From: F1-20-MAGs119 sp040401695
Lineage (GTDB): Bacteria; Actinomycetota; Acidimicrobiia; Acidimicrobiales; Ilumatobacteraceae
Direction of reading: 5' to 3'
Assembly (NCBI GenBank): GCA_040401695.1
Contig: JBBANY010000010.1
Span: forward strand, 1-49,162
DNA length: 49,162 bases
Below are positions 23,498 through 30,519 of the stretch, in pieces. A program made the position numbers and the translations under genes. Each line of letters opens with the position of its first letter. The stretch's first letter is position 1. The notes beneath the pieces were generated by a model that was not told where the DNA came from, made no database searches, and saw nothing but the letters and a program-made list of their open reading frames with translations.

Positions 23498-24508
23498 GTG
23501 CCCTATCAGGCGGAATACATCTGGATCGACGGCACCGAGCCCACGCCGCTGCTGCGTTCGAAGACCAAGATCCTGAAAGACGACGTCACGACCCCTCCGA
23601 TGTGGGGCTTCGACGGTTCATCGACCGAGCAGGCAACGGGCGACAAGTCCGACTGTGGTCTGAAGCCGGTGTTCTGGTGCCCCGACCCGATTCGCGGTGG
23701 CAAGAACATCCTCGTTCTCTGTGAAGTCATCCTCGCCCAAACCGGCGAACCGCACCCGACGAACACGCGTGCGGCGTGTGTCGCAGCCGCCGAGAAGTAC
23801 AAGTCGGCCGAGATGATCTACGGCATCGAGCAGGAATACACGATGATGCGCATCGACGGAACGCCGTTCGGCTTCCCCGCAGGTGGCGGCATGCCCGCTC
23901 CGCAGGGCCCGTACTACTGCGGCGTCGGCGCGGGCCGCGTCGTTGGTCGTCAGATCATCGAAGAGCACACCGAAGCCTGCATGGAAGCCGGCCTTCTCAT
24001 CGAAGGTACGAACGCCGAAGTGATGCCCGGACAGTGGGAGTTCCAGATCGGTGCGGCCGATGCCATCACCGTCTCCGACCACCTCACCGTCGCGCGCTGG
24101 TTGCTGCACCGCATCGCCGAGGACTACGACGTCGTGATCTCGCTCGCCGCCAAGCCCCAGAAGGGTGACTGGAACGGCGCTGGCGCACACACGAACTTCT
24201 CCACGAAGGCGATGCGCGAGGACAAGGACATGAAGGCGATCACCGCCGCATGCGAGGCCATCGGCACCCGCGTCATGGAACACGTCGAGAACTACGGCCA
24301 CGACATCCAGAGCCGCCTCACGGGCAAGCACGAAACTGCGCCCTGGAACAAGTTCAGCTACGGCGTCTCGCACCGCGGCGCCTCGATCCGCATCCCGTGG
24401 ACCGTGGCACGCGACGGCAAGGGCTACGCGGAGGACCGCCGCCCGAACGCCAACTGCGACCCCTACGTCGTCACCCGTCTCATCCTCGAGACGGTCTGCG
24501 GCGCCTGA
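23498..24508 (+). CDS. glnII: Glutamine synthetase type II (eukaryote-like)
   Basis: A 336-residue GSII: it begins YQAEYIWIDGTEPTP and has WGFDGSSTEQATGDKSDC, GIEQEYTMM and GQWEFQIGAADAI, typical of the eukaryote-like GlnII of Streptomyces and rhizobia. It makes glutamine from glutamate, ammonia and ATP. The GTG start has a strong GAAGGAG site, so this gene is not leaderless. The promoter carries a GlnR-like box, and a strong terminator separates it from glnA. Having GSII and GSI next to each other means the cell has two ammonia-assimilating enzymes. Confidence 0.95.
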   Translation: MPYQAEYIWIDGTEPTPLLRSKTKILKDDVTTPPMWGFDGSSTEQATGDKSDCGLKPVFWCPDPIRGGKNILVLCEVILAQTGEPHPTNTRAACVAAAEKYKSAEMIYGIEQEYTMMRIDGTPFGFPAGGGMPAPQGPYYCGVGAGRVVGRQIIEEHTEACMEAGLLIEGTNAEVMPGQWEFQIGAADAITVSDHLTVARWLLHRIAEDYDVVISLAAKPQKGDWNGAGAHTNFSTKAMREDKDMKAITAACEAIGTRVMEHVENYGHDIQSRLTGKHETAPWNKFSYGVSHRGASIRIPWTVARDGKGYAEDRRPNANCDPYVVTRLILETVCGA

Positions 24509-24542
24509 CCAGCCGTCCAACGGACCAACCACAAACTCAGTT

Positions 24543-24573
24543 CCGGGGGCCTTCGGGCCCCCGGTTCGTTTTT
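24543..24573 (+). terminator. Strong intrinsic terminator after glnII
   Basis: CCGGGGGCC and GGCCCCCGG form a 9-bp stem closed by a TTCG tetraloop, followed by TTCGTTTTT. Confidence 0.85.
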
Positions 24574-24614
24574 CGGCCGGATGCATTCGAGAAGAACAAC
24601 GGCAGACTTGGGAG

Positions 24615-25970
24615 ATGAGCGAGATGCTCGAACAGCAGGAACAACAGCGTGACTACGTCCTTCGTACCGTCGAGGAGCGCGGCGTTCGCCTCGTGCGGTT
24701 GTGGTTCACCGACATCCTCGGAAACCTGAAGTCCTTTGCGATCAGCCCGGCGGAACTCGAAAACGCGCTCATCGATGGCATGACCTTCGACGGTTCGTCG
24801 ATCGAGGGCTTCAGCCGCGTGCAGGAAGCCGACGTTCTCGCCATTCCCGACCCGAACACATTCGAGGTGCTGCCGTGGGCCGACCCGAAGGGCACCGAGG
24901 CGCGCGTCTTTTGCAACATCCACAACCTCGACGCGACTCCGTTCGATGGCGACCCGCGTCAGGTGTTGCGCCGCAACCTCGATGCCGCGGTCGCGAAGGG
25001 CTTTTCGTTCTACGTCGCCCCCGACATCGAGTACTTCTACTTTGCGCCGCCGAAGCCGGGCGAGATTCCCCAGCCCCTCGACGAGGGAGGGTTCTTCGAC
25101 CTCACCACTTCCGACATGGCAACGTCGCTGCGCAAAGAAACGATCCGCACGCTCGAGACGATGGGTATCCCCGTCGAGTACAGCTTCCACGAGGACGCGC
25201 CGAGCCAGCACGAAATCGACCTTCGCCACACCGACGCATTGACGATGGCCGACAGCGTGATGACCTTCCGGCTTGCGGTGAAGGAAGTCGCGGCGACACA
25301 CGGCGTGCACGCGACCTTCATGCCAAAGCCCCTCGAAGGCGTGCAGGGCTCGGGCATGCACCTGCACCTCTCGCTCTTCCGCGGCAGTGACAACGCCTTC
25401 TACGACGAGAACGACCCGTACAACCTCTCCGCGACGGCAAAGTCGTTCATGGCCGGACTCCTGCGACACGCCGCGGAAATCACCGCCGTCACCAACCAAA
25501 CCGTGAACAGCTACAAGCGGCTCGTGCCGGGTTTCGAGGCGCCGGTGCACATTTCCTGGGCGCGCAACAACCGCAGTGGACTCATCCGTGTGCCCGTGCC
25601 AAAGAAGGGCAACCCTCTCGCGACGCGCATCGAGTACCGCTCACCCGACCCGGCAACCAACCCGTACCTCGCGTTCTCCGTGCTTCTCGCCGCGGGAATG
25701 AAGGGCATCGCCGAGGGCTACGAGCTTCCCGTCGAGGCCGACGCAAACCTGTTCGAAATGGACGACACCGCCCTCACCAAGTTGGGTATCGGCCAACTGC
25801 CGCAATCGTTGGCCGACGCAGTCAATTTGATGGAGCGTTCCGAACTCGTGCACGACGCGCTCGGCGAACACATCTTCGAATGGTTCCTGCGCAACAAGCG
25901 CAACGAGTGGCGCGGTTACAAGACGCAAGTCACTCCGTTCGAGATCAACCGCTACCTGAGGTCGCTCTAA
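24615..25970 (+). CDS. glnA: Glutamine synthetase type I, without the adenylylation tyrosine
   Basis: A 451-residue GSI. MTFDGSSIEGF, then APDIEYFYF, then GSGMHLHLSLF (catalytic and metal region) and NRSGLIRVP are conserved. In GSI-beta enzymes the regulatory tyrosine lies in NLYDLPPEE; here the equivalent is NLFEMDDTAL, with F in place of Y, and the length fits the GSI-alpha class. Control by adenylylation is therefore unlikely. Two ATG codons compete: 24615, immediately after GGGAG, and 24624, with better spacing to that site. glnR follows 3 bp after the stop. Confidence 0.94.
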   Translation: MSEMLEQQEQQRDYVLRTVEERGVRLVRLWFTDILGNLKSFAISPAELENALIDGMTFDGSSIEGFSRVQEADVLAIPDPNTFEVLPWADPKGTEARVFCNIHNLDATPFDGDPRQVLRRNLDAAVAKGFSFYVAPDIEYFYFAPPKPGEIPQPLDEGGFFDLTTSDMATSLRKETIRTLETMGIPVEYSFHEDAPSQHEIDLRHTDALTMADSVMTFRLAVKEVAATHGVHATFMPKPLEGVQGSGMHLHLSLFRGSDNAFYDENDPYNLSATAKSFMAGLLRHAAEITAVTNQTVNSYKRLVPGFEAPVHISWARNNRSGLIRVPVPKKGNPLATRIEYRSPDPATNPYLAFSVLLAAGMKGIAEGYELPVEADANLFEMDDTALTKLGIGQLPQSLADAVNLMERSELVHDALGEHIFEWFLRNKRNEWRGYKTQVTPFEINRYLRSL

Positions 25971-25973
25971 CCA

Positions 25974-26669
25974 ATGCCCTCTGCATCGCCGGATTTCCTC
26001 GTCGTCTGGCCCGACCCGCCGGCTGCCGACCTCGCGCGAACTCTCGACCTTGCGGGCTACCGCTGGAAGGCCGTCGCCTCCCCCGAAGAGGCGCTCGAAC
26101 ACGAACCTGCGGGCGGCTGGGCCGGTGCCGTCGTGACCTGCGACCAGAACCCCGAAGGTGCGTGGGCCTTTTGTCGCGCGTTGCGTCGCCGCGATGCGAT
26201 GCCGTCACCCATCCTTCTCCTCATTTCGGGTGCCGAACTCGGCCAGTTGGAAATGCGCGACGACTCGTTCGACGACTTCTGCCTCACACCCTTCCACCCG
26301 CGCGAGCTCGAAGCGCGCCTGCGCCACCTCACCTACTCCGAGGGTGCGGTCACGCGTGCCGAACTGATCGAGTACGGCGGCCTCGTGTTGAACCTCGAGA
26401 CCTACCAGGCGACGTTCGAGGGCAACTCCCTCGACCTCACCTTCATGGAATACGAACTCCTCAAGTTCCTCGCGCAGAACCCCGGCAAGGTGTTCACGCG
26501 CGAGATGTTGCTCTCACGCGTGTGGGGCTACGAGTACTACGGCGGTGCACGCACCGTCGACGTTCACGTGCGTCGTCTGCGCGCGAAGTTGGGCGAAGAG
26601 CACGCCAACCTGATCCAAACGGTGCGCAGCGTCGGCTACCGCTTCGGCCAGTCGCGCTGGAACGGCTGA
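25974..26669 (+). CDS. glnR: GlnR-type orphan OmpR-family nitrogen regulator
   Basis: A 231-residue protein. The C-terminal winged helix (about 125-228) has LDLTFMEYELLKFLAQNPGK, a WGYEYYGGARTVDVHVRR recognition helix and TVRSVGYRFG, closely resembling Streptomyces and Mycobacterium GlnR. The N-terminal receiver fold is degenerate: D57 (TCDQNP) could be the phosphorylation-site equivalent, but the usual acidic pair near the N-terminus and the C-terminal lysine are not evident, as expected for phosphorylation-independent GlnR. Its position 3 bp after glnA and the GlnR-like box before glnII support the assignment. Its stop abuts the convergent UPF0016 gene. Confidence 0.85.
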   Translation: MPSASPDFLVVWPDPPAADLARTLDLAGYRWKAVASPEEALEHEPAGGWAGAVVTCDQNPEGAWAFCRALRRRDAMPSPILLLISGAELGQLEMRDDSFDDFCLTPFHPRELEARLRHLTYSEGAVTRAELIEYGGLVLNLETYQATFEGNSLDLTFMEYELLKFLAQNPGKVFTREMLLSRVWGYEYYGGARTVDVHVRRLRAKLGEEHANLIQTVRSVGYRFGQSRWNG

Positions 26670-27236
26670 TCAGCCGCGCAACGCCTCGACGCCGAGCAGC
26701 GCGGCGAAGACAAAGAACGCGACCGACGCGCCGATCTTGATTCCACGCTCGGGCAGGCGCGCCCCGAGTGCACGACCGACGACGATCGCCAGCGCATCGG
26801 CGACGACCATGCCGAGCGTCGAGCCGAGCCATGTTCCCACGACTCCTTCGCGCGTCGCGAGGGTGACGGTCGCAAGCATCGTCTTGTCCCCCAGTTCCGC
26901 CAGGAAGAACACGGTGCCGACGGTGACGATGACGTTGCGTGTCGTCTTCTTGGCACGTTCCTCGTCTTCGGCGCTCAATTCGTCGCCGCGCAGCGTCCAC
27001 AACCCGAATGCGACGAACGCAACGGCCGCAAGTGCGTTGATCGGCCGCGTCGGCAGGGCGGCACCGACGACGGCCCCGATCGCCACCGACGCGAGGTGCA
27101 CGACACCCGTTGCCAACGTGATCGCAACGAGAACGGGCAGCGGCTTGTAACGGGTTGCAAAGGCCAAGGCCATCAACTGGCTCTTGTCGCCGAGTTCGGC
27201 GACGAAGATGACGCCGAAACTGACGAGGAATGCGTT
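26670..27236 (-). CDS. UPF0016/GDT1-family cation exporter
   Basis: A 188-residue membrane protein with six helices in two repeats, each carrying the family motif E-x-G-D-[KR]-[ST]: VAELGDKSQLM in the first and LAELGDKTMLATV in the second. Family members (yeast Gdt1, human TMEM165, bacterial MneA) exchange Mn2+ or Ca2+ for protons. The start is a TTG that overlaps the deaminase stop (TTGA), so translation is coupled. Longer upstream frames would lie within the deaminase gene. Mn2+ export is the more likely role in bacteria. Confidence 0.88.
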   Translation of the reverse strand, partial: NAFLVSFGVIFVAELGDKSQLMALAFATRYKPLPVLVAITLATGVVHLASVAIGAVVGAALPTRPINALAAVAFVAFGLWTLRGDELSAEDEERAKKTTRNVIVTVGTVFFLAELGDKTMLATVTLATREGVVGTWLGSTLGMVVADALAIVVGRALGARLPERGIKIGASVAFFVFAALLGVEALRG

Positions 27237-28609
27237 CAATCGGCGACCTTCTGGATGCGCCGCGAGATCGTCGAGTGCAGGCGCAACATTTCGTCGACGC
27301 GATTGCTCACGAGTTCGCCGTTGCGCACCACGGGACGCCCGTGCACGATCGTGTCCCGCGCTGCAACCGGGCCGCAGCGCAACCAGGCTTCGACGGGATC
27401 GGCAACCGCACCTGCGAACGATGGCCCGGTGAGCGACCACACCGCGATGTCGCCGACGGCGCCGACGCTGAGTTCGCCGATCTCACCGATGCGACCGAGA
27501 CAACCCGCACCGCCGACCGTGGCACATTCCAGGGCCATGCGAGCGGTGCCCGCATCGGCGCCGTTGCGCAACTTCGCAAGCAGCATCGCCTGACGCGCCT
27601 CGAGCCACAACGACGCGCTGTCGGCCGATGCCGACCCGTCGACACCGAGACCGACGTGCACGCCGGCCGCCCGGAGGTCGACCACCGGCGCGATGCCCGA
27701 CGCAAGAATGAGATTGCTGCTGGGACAGTGCGCCGCACCGATTCCCGCACGACCGAGACGCTGCACCTCGTCGTGGTTCGGCATCACGCAGTGCGCAACC
27801 CACGTGCGGTCGGTGCACCAACCCGTGCGCTCGAGGTACTCGGTGGGTCGGCAGCCGAACGTGGCGACCGAGAAGTCATCATCTTCGCTGTTTTCGGCAA
27901 AGTGGGTGTGCAGACGCACGTCGAGCAACTCGGCCAATTCCGCCGAACGACGCATCAGATCTTCGGTCACGCTGAATGGCGAACACGGCGCGAGTGCAAC
28001 ACGCACCATCGCACCACGTGATCTGTCGTGGTACTTGGCGACTGCTTCGGCCGACTGGGCAAGGATCGTGTCGTCATCCTGTACGACATGATCGGGCGGC
28101 AGGCCACCGTCCTTTTCCGACAGCGACATCGAGCCCCGTGTCGGATGGAAGCGCACGCCGATGTCGCGGGCGGCTGCAATTTCCGCACCGAGCAGGTCAC
28201 CCGCACCGCGGGGGTAGAGATAGAGGTGGTCGGTCGAGGTGGTGCAACCGGACAACGCGAGCTCGGCGAGACCGACCCACGCACTGACGTGCACGGCCTC
28301 TTCGTCGATGGCTGCCCACAGCGGGTACAACGTCTTCAACCAACCGAACAACGCCGCATTAGTCATCGGCGGATATGCGCGCGTGAGGTTCTGGTACAGG
28401 TGGTGGTGGGTGTTGACGAGACCGGGCGTCACCAGACAATCGGTCGCATCGATCACCGTGTCGGCGTCGGGGGTGGGGTCGGTTGCCGCGCCGATGGCCG
28501 ACACGAAACCGTTCGTGACGGCAACCCAACCACCGGGGATTTCACGACGCTGTGCATCGACGGTTGCGACGAGCAGCGCATTGCGCACCAGCAGATCGGC
28601 GCGCGACAC
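27236..28609 (-). CDS. Amidohydrolase, probable 8-oxoguanine deaminase
   Basis: A 457-residue metal-dependent amidohydrolase of the COG0402 group. The metal motif NTHHHLYQNLTRAYPP, then SGCTTSTDHLYLYP, RGSMSLSEKDGGLPPD, LAPCSPFSVT, HTHFAENSEDDDF and GVDGSASADSAS are present. From memory these follow Pseudomonas 8-oxoguanine deaminase segment by segment; related atrazine or guanine deaminases are alternatives. It would remove oxidised guanine and release uric acid. The GTG at 28609 lies 2 bp after the stop of the preceding small membrane protein gene. Confidence 0.85.
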   Translation of the reverse strand: MSRADLLVRNALLVATVDAQRREIPGGWVAVTNGFVSAIGAATDPTPDADTVIDATDCLVTPGLVNTHHHLYQNLTRAYPPMTNAALFGWLKTLYPLWAAIDEEAVHVSAWVGLAELALSGCTTSTDHLYLYPRGAGDLLGAEIAAARDIGVRFHPTRGSMSLSEKDGGLPPDHVVQDDDTILAQSAEAVAKYHDRSRGAMVRVALAPCSPFSVTEDLMRRSAELAELLDVRLHTHFAENSEDDDFSVATFGCRPTEYLERTGWCTDRTWVAHCVMPNHDEVQRLGRAGIGAAHCPSSNLILASGIAPVVDLRAAGVHVGLGVDGSASADSASLWLEARQAMLLAKLRNGADAGTARMALECATVGGAGCLGRIGEIGELSVGAVGDIAVWSLTGPSFAGAVADPVEAWLRCGPVAARDTIVHGRPVVRNGELVSNRVDEMLRLHSTISRRIQKVAD

Positions 28610-28611
28610 GG

Positions 28612-28767
28612 TCAGACGTTGGTGTCGAGGAGTTCGCTGTCGGCGTGTCGGGCTTCGCCGTCCTTCCAGAGGAGGTGCCCGAGTACCGCCGCGATGGCCG
28701 CGGTCGACAACCCGACAATGATCGGGAACGCGAGAAGAGCGAGAACGATGACGATTGCGCCCGGCAT
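28612..28767 (-). CDS. 51-residue small membrane protein
   Basis: The product begins MPGAIVIVLALLAFPII, one long membrane helix (about 3-30), followed by a polar C-terminus (WKDGEARHADSELLDTNV). The ATG is 7 nt after TACGGT. It is sandwiched between ridA and the deaminase with gaps of 5 and 2 bp, so it belongs to this operon. Family unknown; a single-helix accessory protein. Confidence 0.65.
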   Translation of the reverse strand: MPGAIVIVLALLAFPIIVGLSTAAIAAVLGHLLWKDGEARHADSELLDTNV

Positions 28768-28772
28768 GGATG

Positions 28773-29240
28773 TCACCGTAGCGGCTTGTACGCCCAGGCT
28801 TCGATTTCCACCTGGCCGCCCATGGGAAGCGCCGCAACACCGATGGTGCTGCGTGCCGGACGGCTCTTGCCGAACCCGGCCACGTACGCCTCGTTGAACG
28901 TGGCGAAGGTGTCCATGTCGGTGAGGAAGCACATCGTCTTCTTCACGTCGTTGATGGTGACACCCGCCTCGGCGAGACGCGCCTTCAGGTTCACGACGGC
29001 CTGTGCGGTTTGTGCGGACACACCCTTTTGCATCACGCCGTCTTTCAGACCCAACTGACCTGACACGATCACCCAGTCACCGGCGCGCACGACGGGGGTA
29101 TAGGGACCCACCGGAGCAGCAGCCTTTGTTGCCGGTTTCTTGGACCCCGTCTTTTTCGACACGGCTTTTTTCTTCACGGTCTTCTTTGCCGCAGATTTCT
29201 TCGGCGCAGATTTCTTCGTTGTCGTCTTCTTTGCTGCCAT
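28773..29240 (-). CDS. ridA: RidA-family protein with lysine-rich N-terminal tail
   Basis: A 155-residue protein. Residues 44-155 are a complete RidA (YjgF/YER057c/UK114) domain, which deaminates reactive enamines and imines; R130 in RPARSTIGV is the conserved substrate-binding arginine. Residues 1-40 are an added tail of mostly K, A, T and S (16 lysines; repeats such as KKSAAKK) like histone H1 or the tails of actinobacterial HU proteins. RidA proteins normally have no such tail. The ATG follows TAAGGT by 6 nt, within a 22-bp divergent promoter shared with the Tat lipoprotein gene. Confidence 0.9.
   Translation of the reverse strand: MAAKKTTTKKSAPKKSAAKKTVKKKAVSKKTGSKKPATKAAAPVGPYTPVVRAGDWVIVSGQLGLKDGVMQKGVSAQTAQAVVNLKARLAEAGVTINDVKKTMCFLTDMDTFATFNEAYVAGFGKSRPARSTIGVAALPMGGQVEIEAWAYKPLR
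28775..28780 (-). promoter_or_regulatory. Leaderless-type -10 (TACGGT) of the 51-codon gene
   Basis: TACGGT lies 7 nt before the ATG, in the last codons of ridA. Confidence 0.35.
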
Positions 29241-29246
29241 GGCGCA

Positions 29247-29256
29247 ACCTTATAGT
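29247..29256. promoter_or_regulatory. Overlapping divergent -10 hexamers between ridA and the Tat lipoprotein gene
   Basis: Minus strand: TAAGGT (29247-29252), 6 nt before the ridA ATG. Plus strand: TATAGT (29251-29256), 6 nt before the ATG at 29263. The hexamers share two bases, and only 22 bp separate the two start codons. Each -35 would lie inside the other gene. Confidence 0.6.
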
Positions 29257-29262
29257 TCGGAC

Positions 29263-30177
29263 ATGGCGAATGTCTCCCGCGCGGCGGGCTTGTCGCGACG
29301 ACGATTTCTCGCGCGCGGCCTCGGCGCGGGCGCGGCGACGTTCTTTGCCCCCCAGATCCTCGCCGCCTGCGGTGGCGGTGGTGGCGGTGGAAGTGCCGCC
29401 GATCTGACGGGGATCAACCTCGTCAAGCGGTTCCCGGGAGACATACTCGTGCCCGGTCGCCTCCGACTTCCCTTTTCGCTGGCCACCTCGAGCGGAGTTC
29501 TCACCGCCGACTCGACGACTTCCTTTCCCGACGTCCTCAGCTTCGTCGTGACCGACATCGACGGCAACAGCATCGGTCTCGAGGATCCATTGATCGTTTC
29601 TTCGCACGTCACCGACGTTCCCCAGCCGTATTGGCCACTCGAAGTGACGATCGACAAGGCGGGTTTGTACCTCGTCAGCATTGTCGGCAGCGACCAGCCG
29701 GGCGCTTCGATCCAACTCGTCGAGCGCAGCGAAGTCGGAGTGCCTCTCATCGGCGATCCGCTACCGGCAATCGACACACCGACGACCGACGACCCGCGTG
29801 ACGTCGACCCGATCTGTACGCGCGAGCCGGCCTGTCCGCTGCACGACATCACATTGGGCGAAGCGTTGTCCCTCGGCAAGCCGGTGGCCTATCTGCTCGG
29901 CACCCCCGCGTACTGCCAGACCGGAACCTGTTCTCCGGCACTCGATGCGATCTTGGAGGTCCGCGAGAAGGTCGGCGACACGGTGACCTTCGTCCACGCC
30001 GAGATCTACACCGATCGCACGGCAACGACACCCGCACAGGCCGTGACGAGTTACAACATGACGTACGAACCGGCGTTGTTCGTCACCGATGCAAACGGTG
30101 TGCTGACCGACCGCCTCGATGCGATCTTCGATGCGAAAGAAGTGCGGGCGGTGTTCGCCCGCAACGGAATCAGCTGA
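29263..30177 (+). CDS. Tat-exported lipoprotein with thioredoxin-like C-terminal domain
   Basis: A 304-residue protein. The signal has the twin-arginine motif LSRRRFLARG, then a hydrophobic stretch and a lipobox ending ILAAC followed by poly-Gly, so a Tat-exported lipoprotein. The middle is a beta-rich domain. The C-terminal domain (from about 200) has GTPAYCQTGTCSPALD and, near the end, YEPALFVTDANGVL, a thioredoxin-like pattern but with CxxxxC in place of CxxC. A second cysteine pair (ICTREPAC) precedes it. It may act in extracytoplasmic thiol redox; the substrate is unknown. It overlaps erpA by 8 bp at the 3' end. Confidence 0.85.
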   Translation: MANVSRAAGLSRRRFLARGLGAGAATFFAPQILAACGGGGGGGSAADLTGINLVKRFPGDILVPGRLRLPFSLATSSGVLTADSTTSFPDVLSFVVTDIDGNSIGLEDPLIVSSHVTDVPQPYWPLEVTIDKAGLYLVSIVGSDQPGASIQLVERSEVGVPLIGDPLPAIDTPTTDDPRDVDPICTREPACPLHDITLGEALSLGKPVAYLLGTPAYCQTGTCSPALDAILEVREKVGDTVTFVHAEIYTDRTATTPAQAVTSYNMTYEPALFVTDANGVLTDRLDAIFDAKEVRAVFARNGIS

Positions 30178-30490
30178 AGCTGTTGCCGCAACCGCAGGTG
30201 CGCGTTGCGTTGGGGTTGTTGATCGCGAAGCCGGCTTCCTGCAGACCGTCCTTGTAGTCGAGGCTTGCGCCCTCGAGCAGCTGTGCGGAGGCGGGATCAA
30301 CGATCACCTTCACGTCGCCGAACGTCGCAAGCGTGTCGTCGGTGGCAACGTCGCCGTCGAAGTACATCTCGTACGAGAAGCCCGAGCATCCACCCGGACG
30401 CACGGCCACGCGGAGGGCGAGGTCGCTCGCGCCCTCGGCCTCGAGCAGTTGCTTGACCTTCGTTGCTGCTGCATCGGTGAGAGTGATCAT
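30170..30490 (-). CDS. erpA: A-type iron-sulfur carrier (HesB/IscA/ErpA family)
   Basis: A 106-residue protein beginning MITLTDAAATKVKQLL. The three cluster cysteines are seen in GGCSGFSYEM and near the end in TCGCGNSFS. It carries and delivers Fe-S clusters to apoproteins. The ATG is 7 nt after TATCAT; an upstream extension of the frame lacks homology. It is transcribed divergently from the Mrp Fe-S carrier across 29 bp. The ErpA versus IscA distinction is not firm. Confidence 0.9.
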   Translation of the reverse strand: MITLTDAAATKVKQLLEAEGASDLALRVAVRPGGCSGFSYEMYFDGDVATDDTLATFGDVKVIVDPASAQLLEGASLDYKDGLQEAGFAINNPNATRTCGCGNSFS

Positions 30491-30497
30491 GCGAAAA

Positions 30498-30513
30498 ATG
30501 ATACCGATACATT
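30498..30513. promoter_or_regulatory. Divergent leaderless-type promoters of erpA and mrp
   Basis: Minus strand: TATCAT (30498-30503), 7 nt before the erpA ATG. Plus strand: TACATT (30508-30513), 6 nt before the mrp ATG. The two start codons are 29 bp apart. The spacer is unusually A/T-rich for this window. Confidence 0.55.
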
Positions 30514-30519
30514 TGGGGC

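Noticed and set aside
21859..23724. A 621-codon plus-strand frame opposite nadE
   Set aside because: Antisense to nadE, which has all catalytic residues; it also crosses into glnII in another frame and has no protein-like features.
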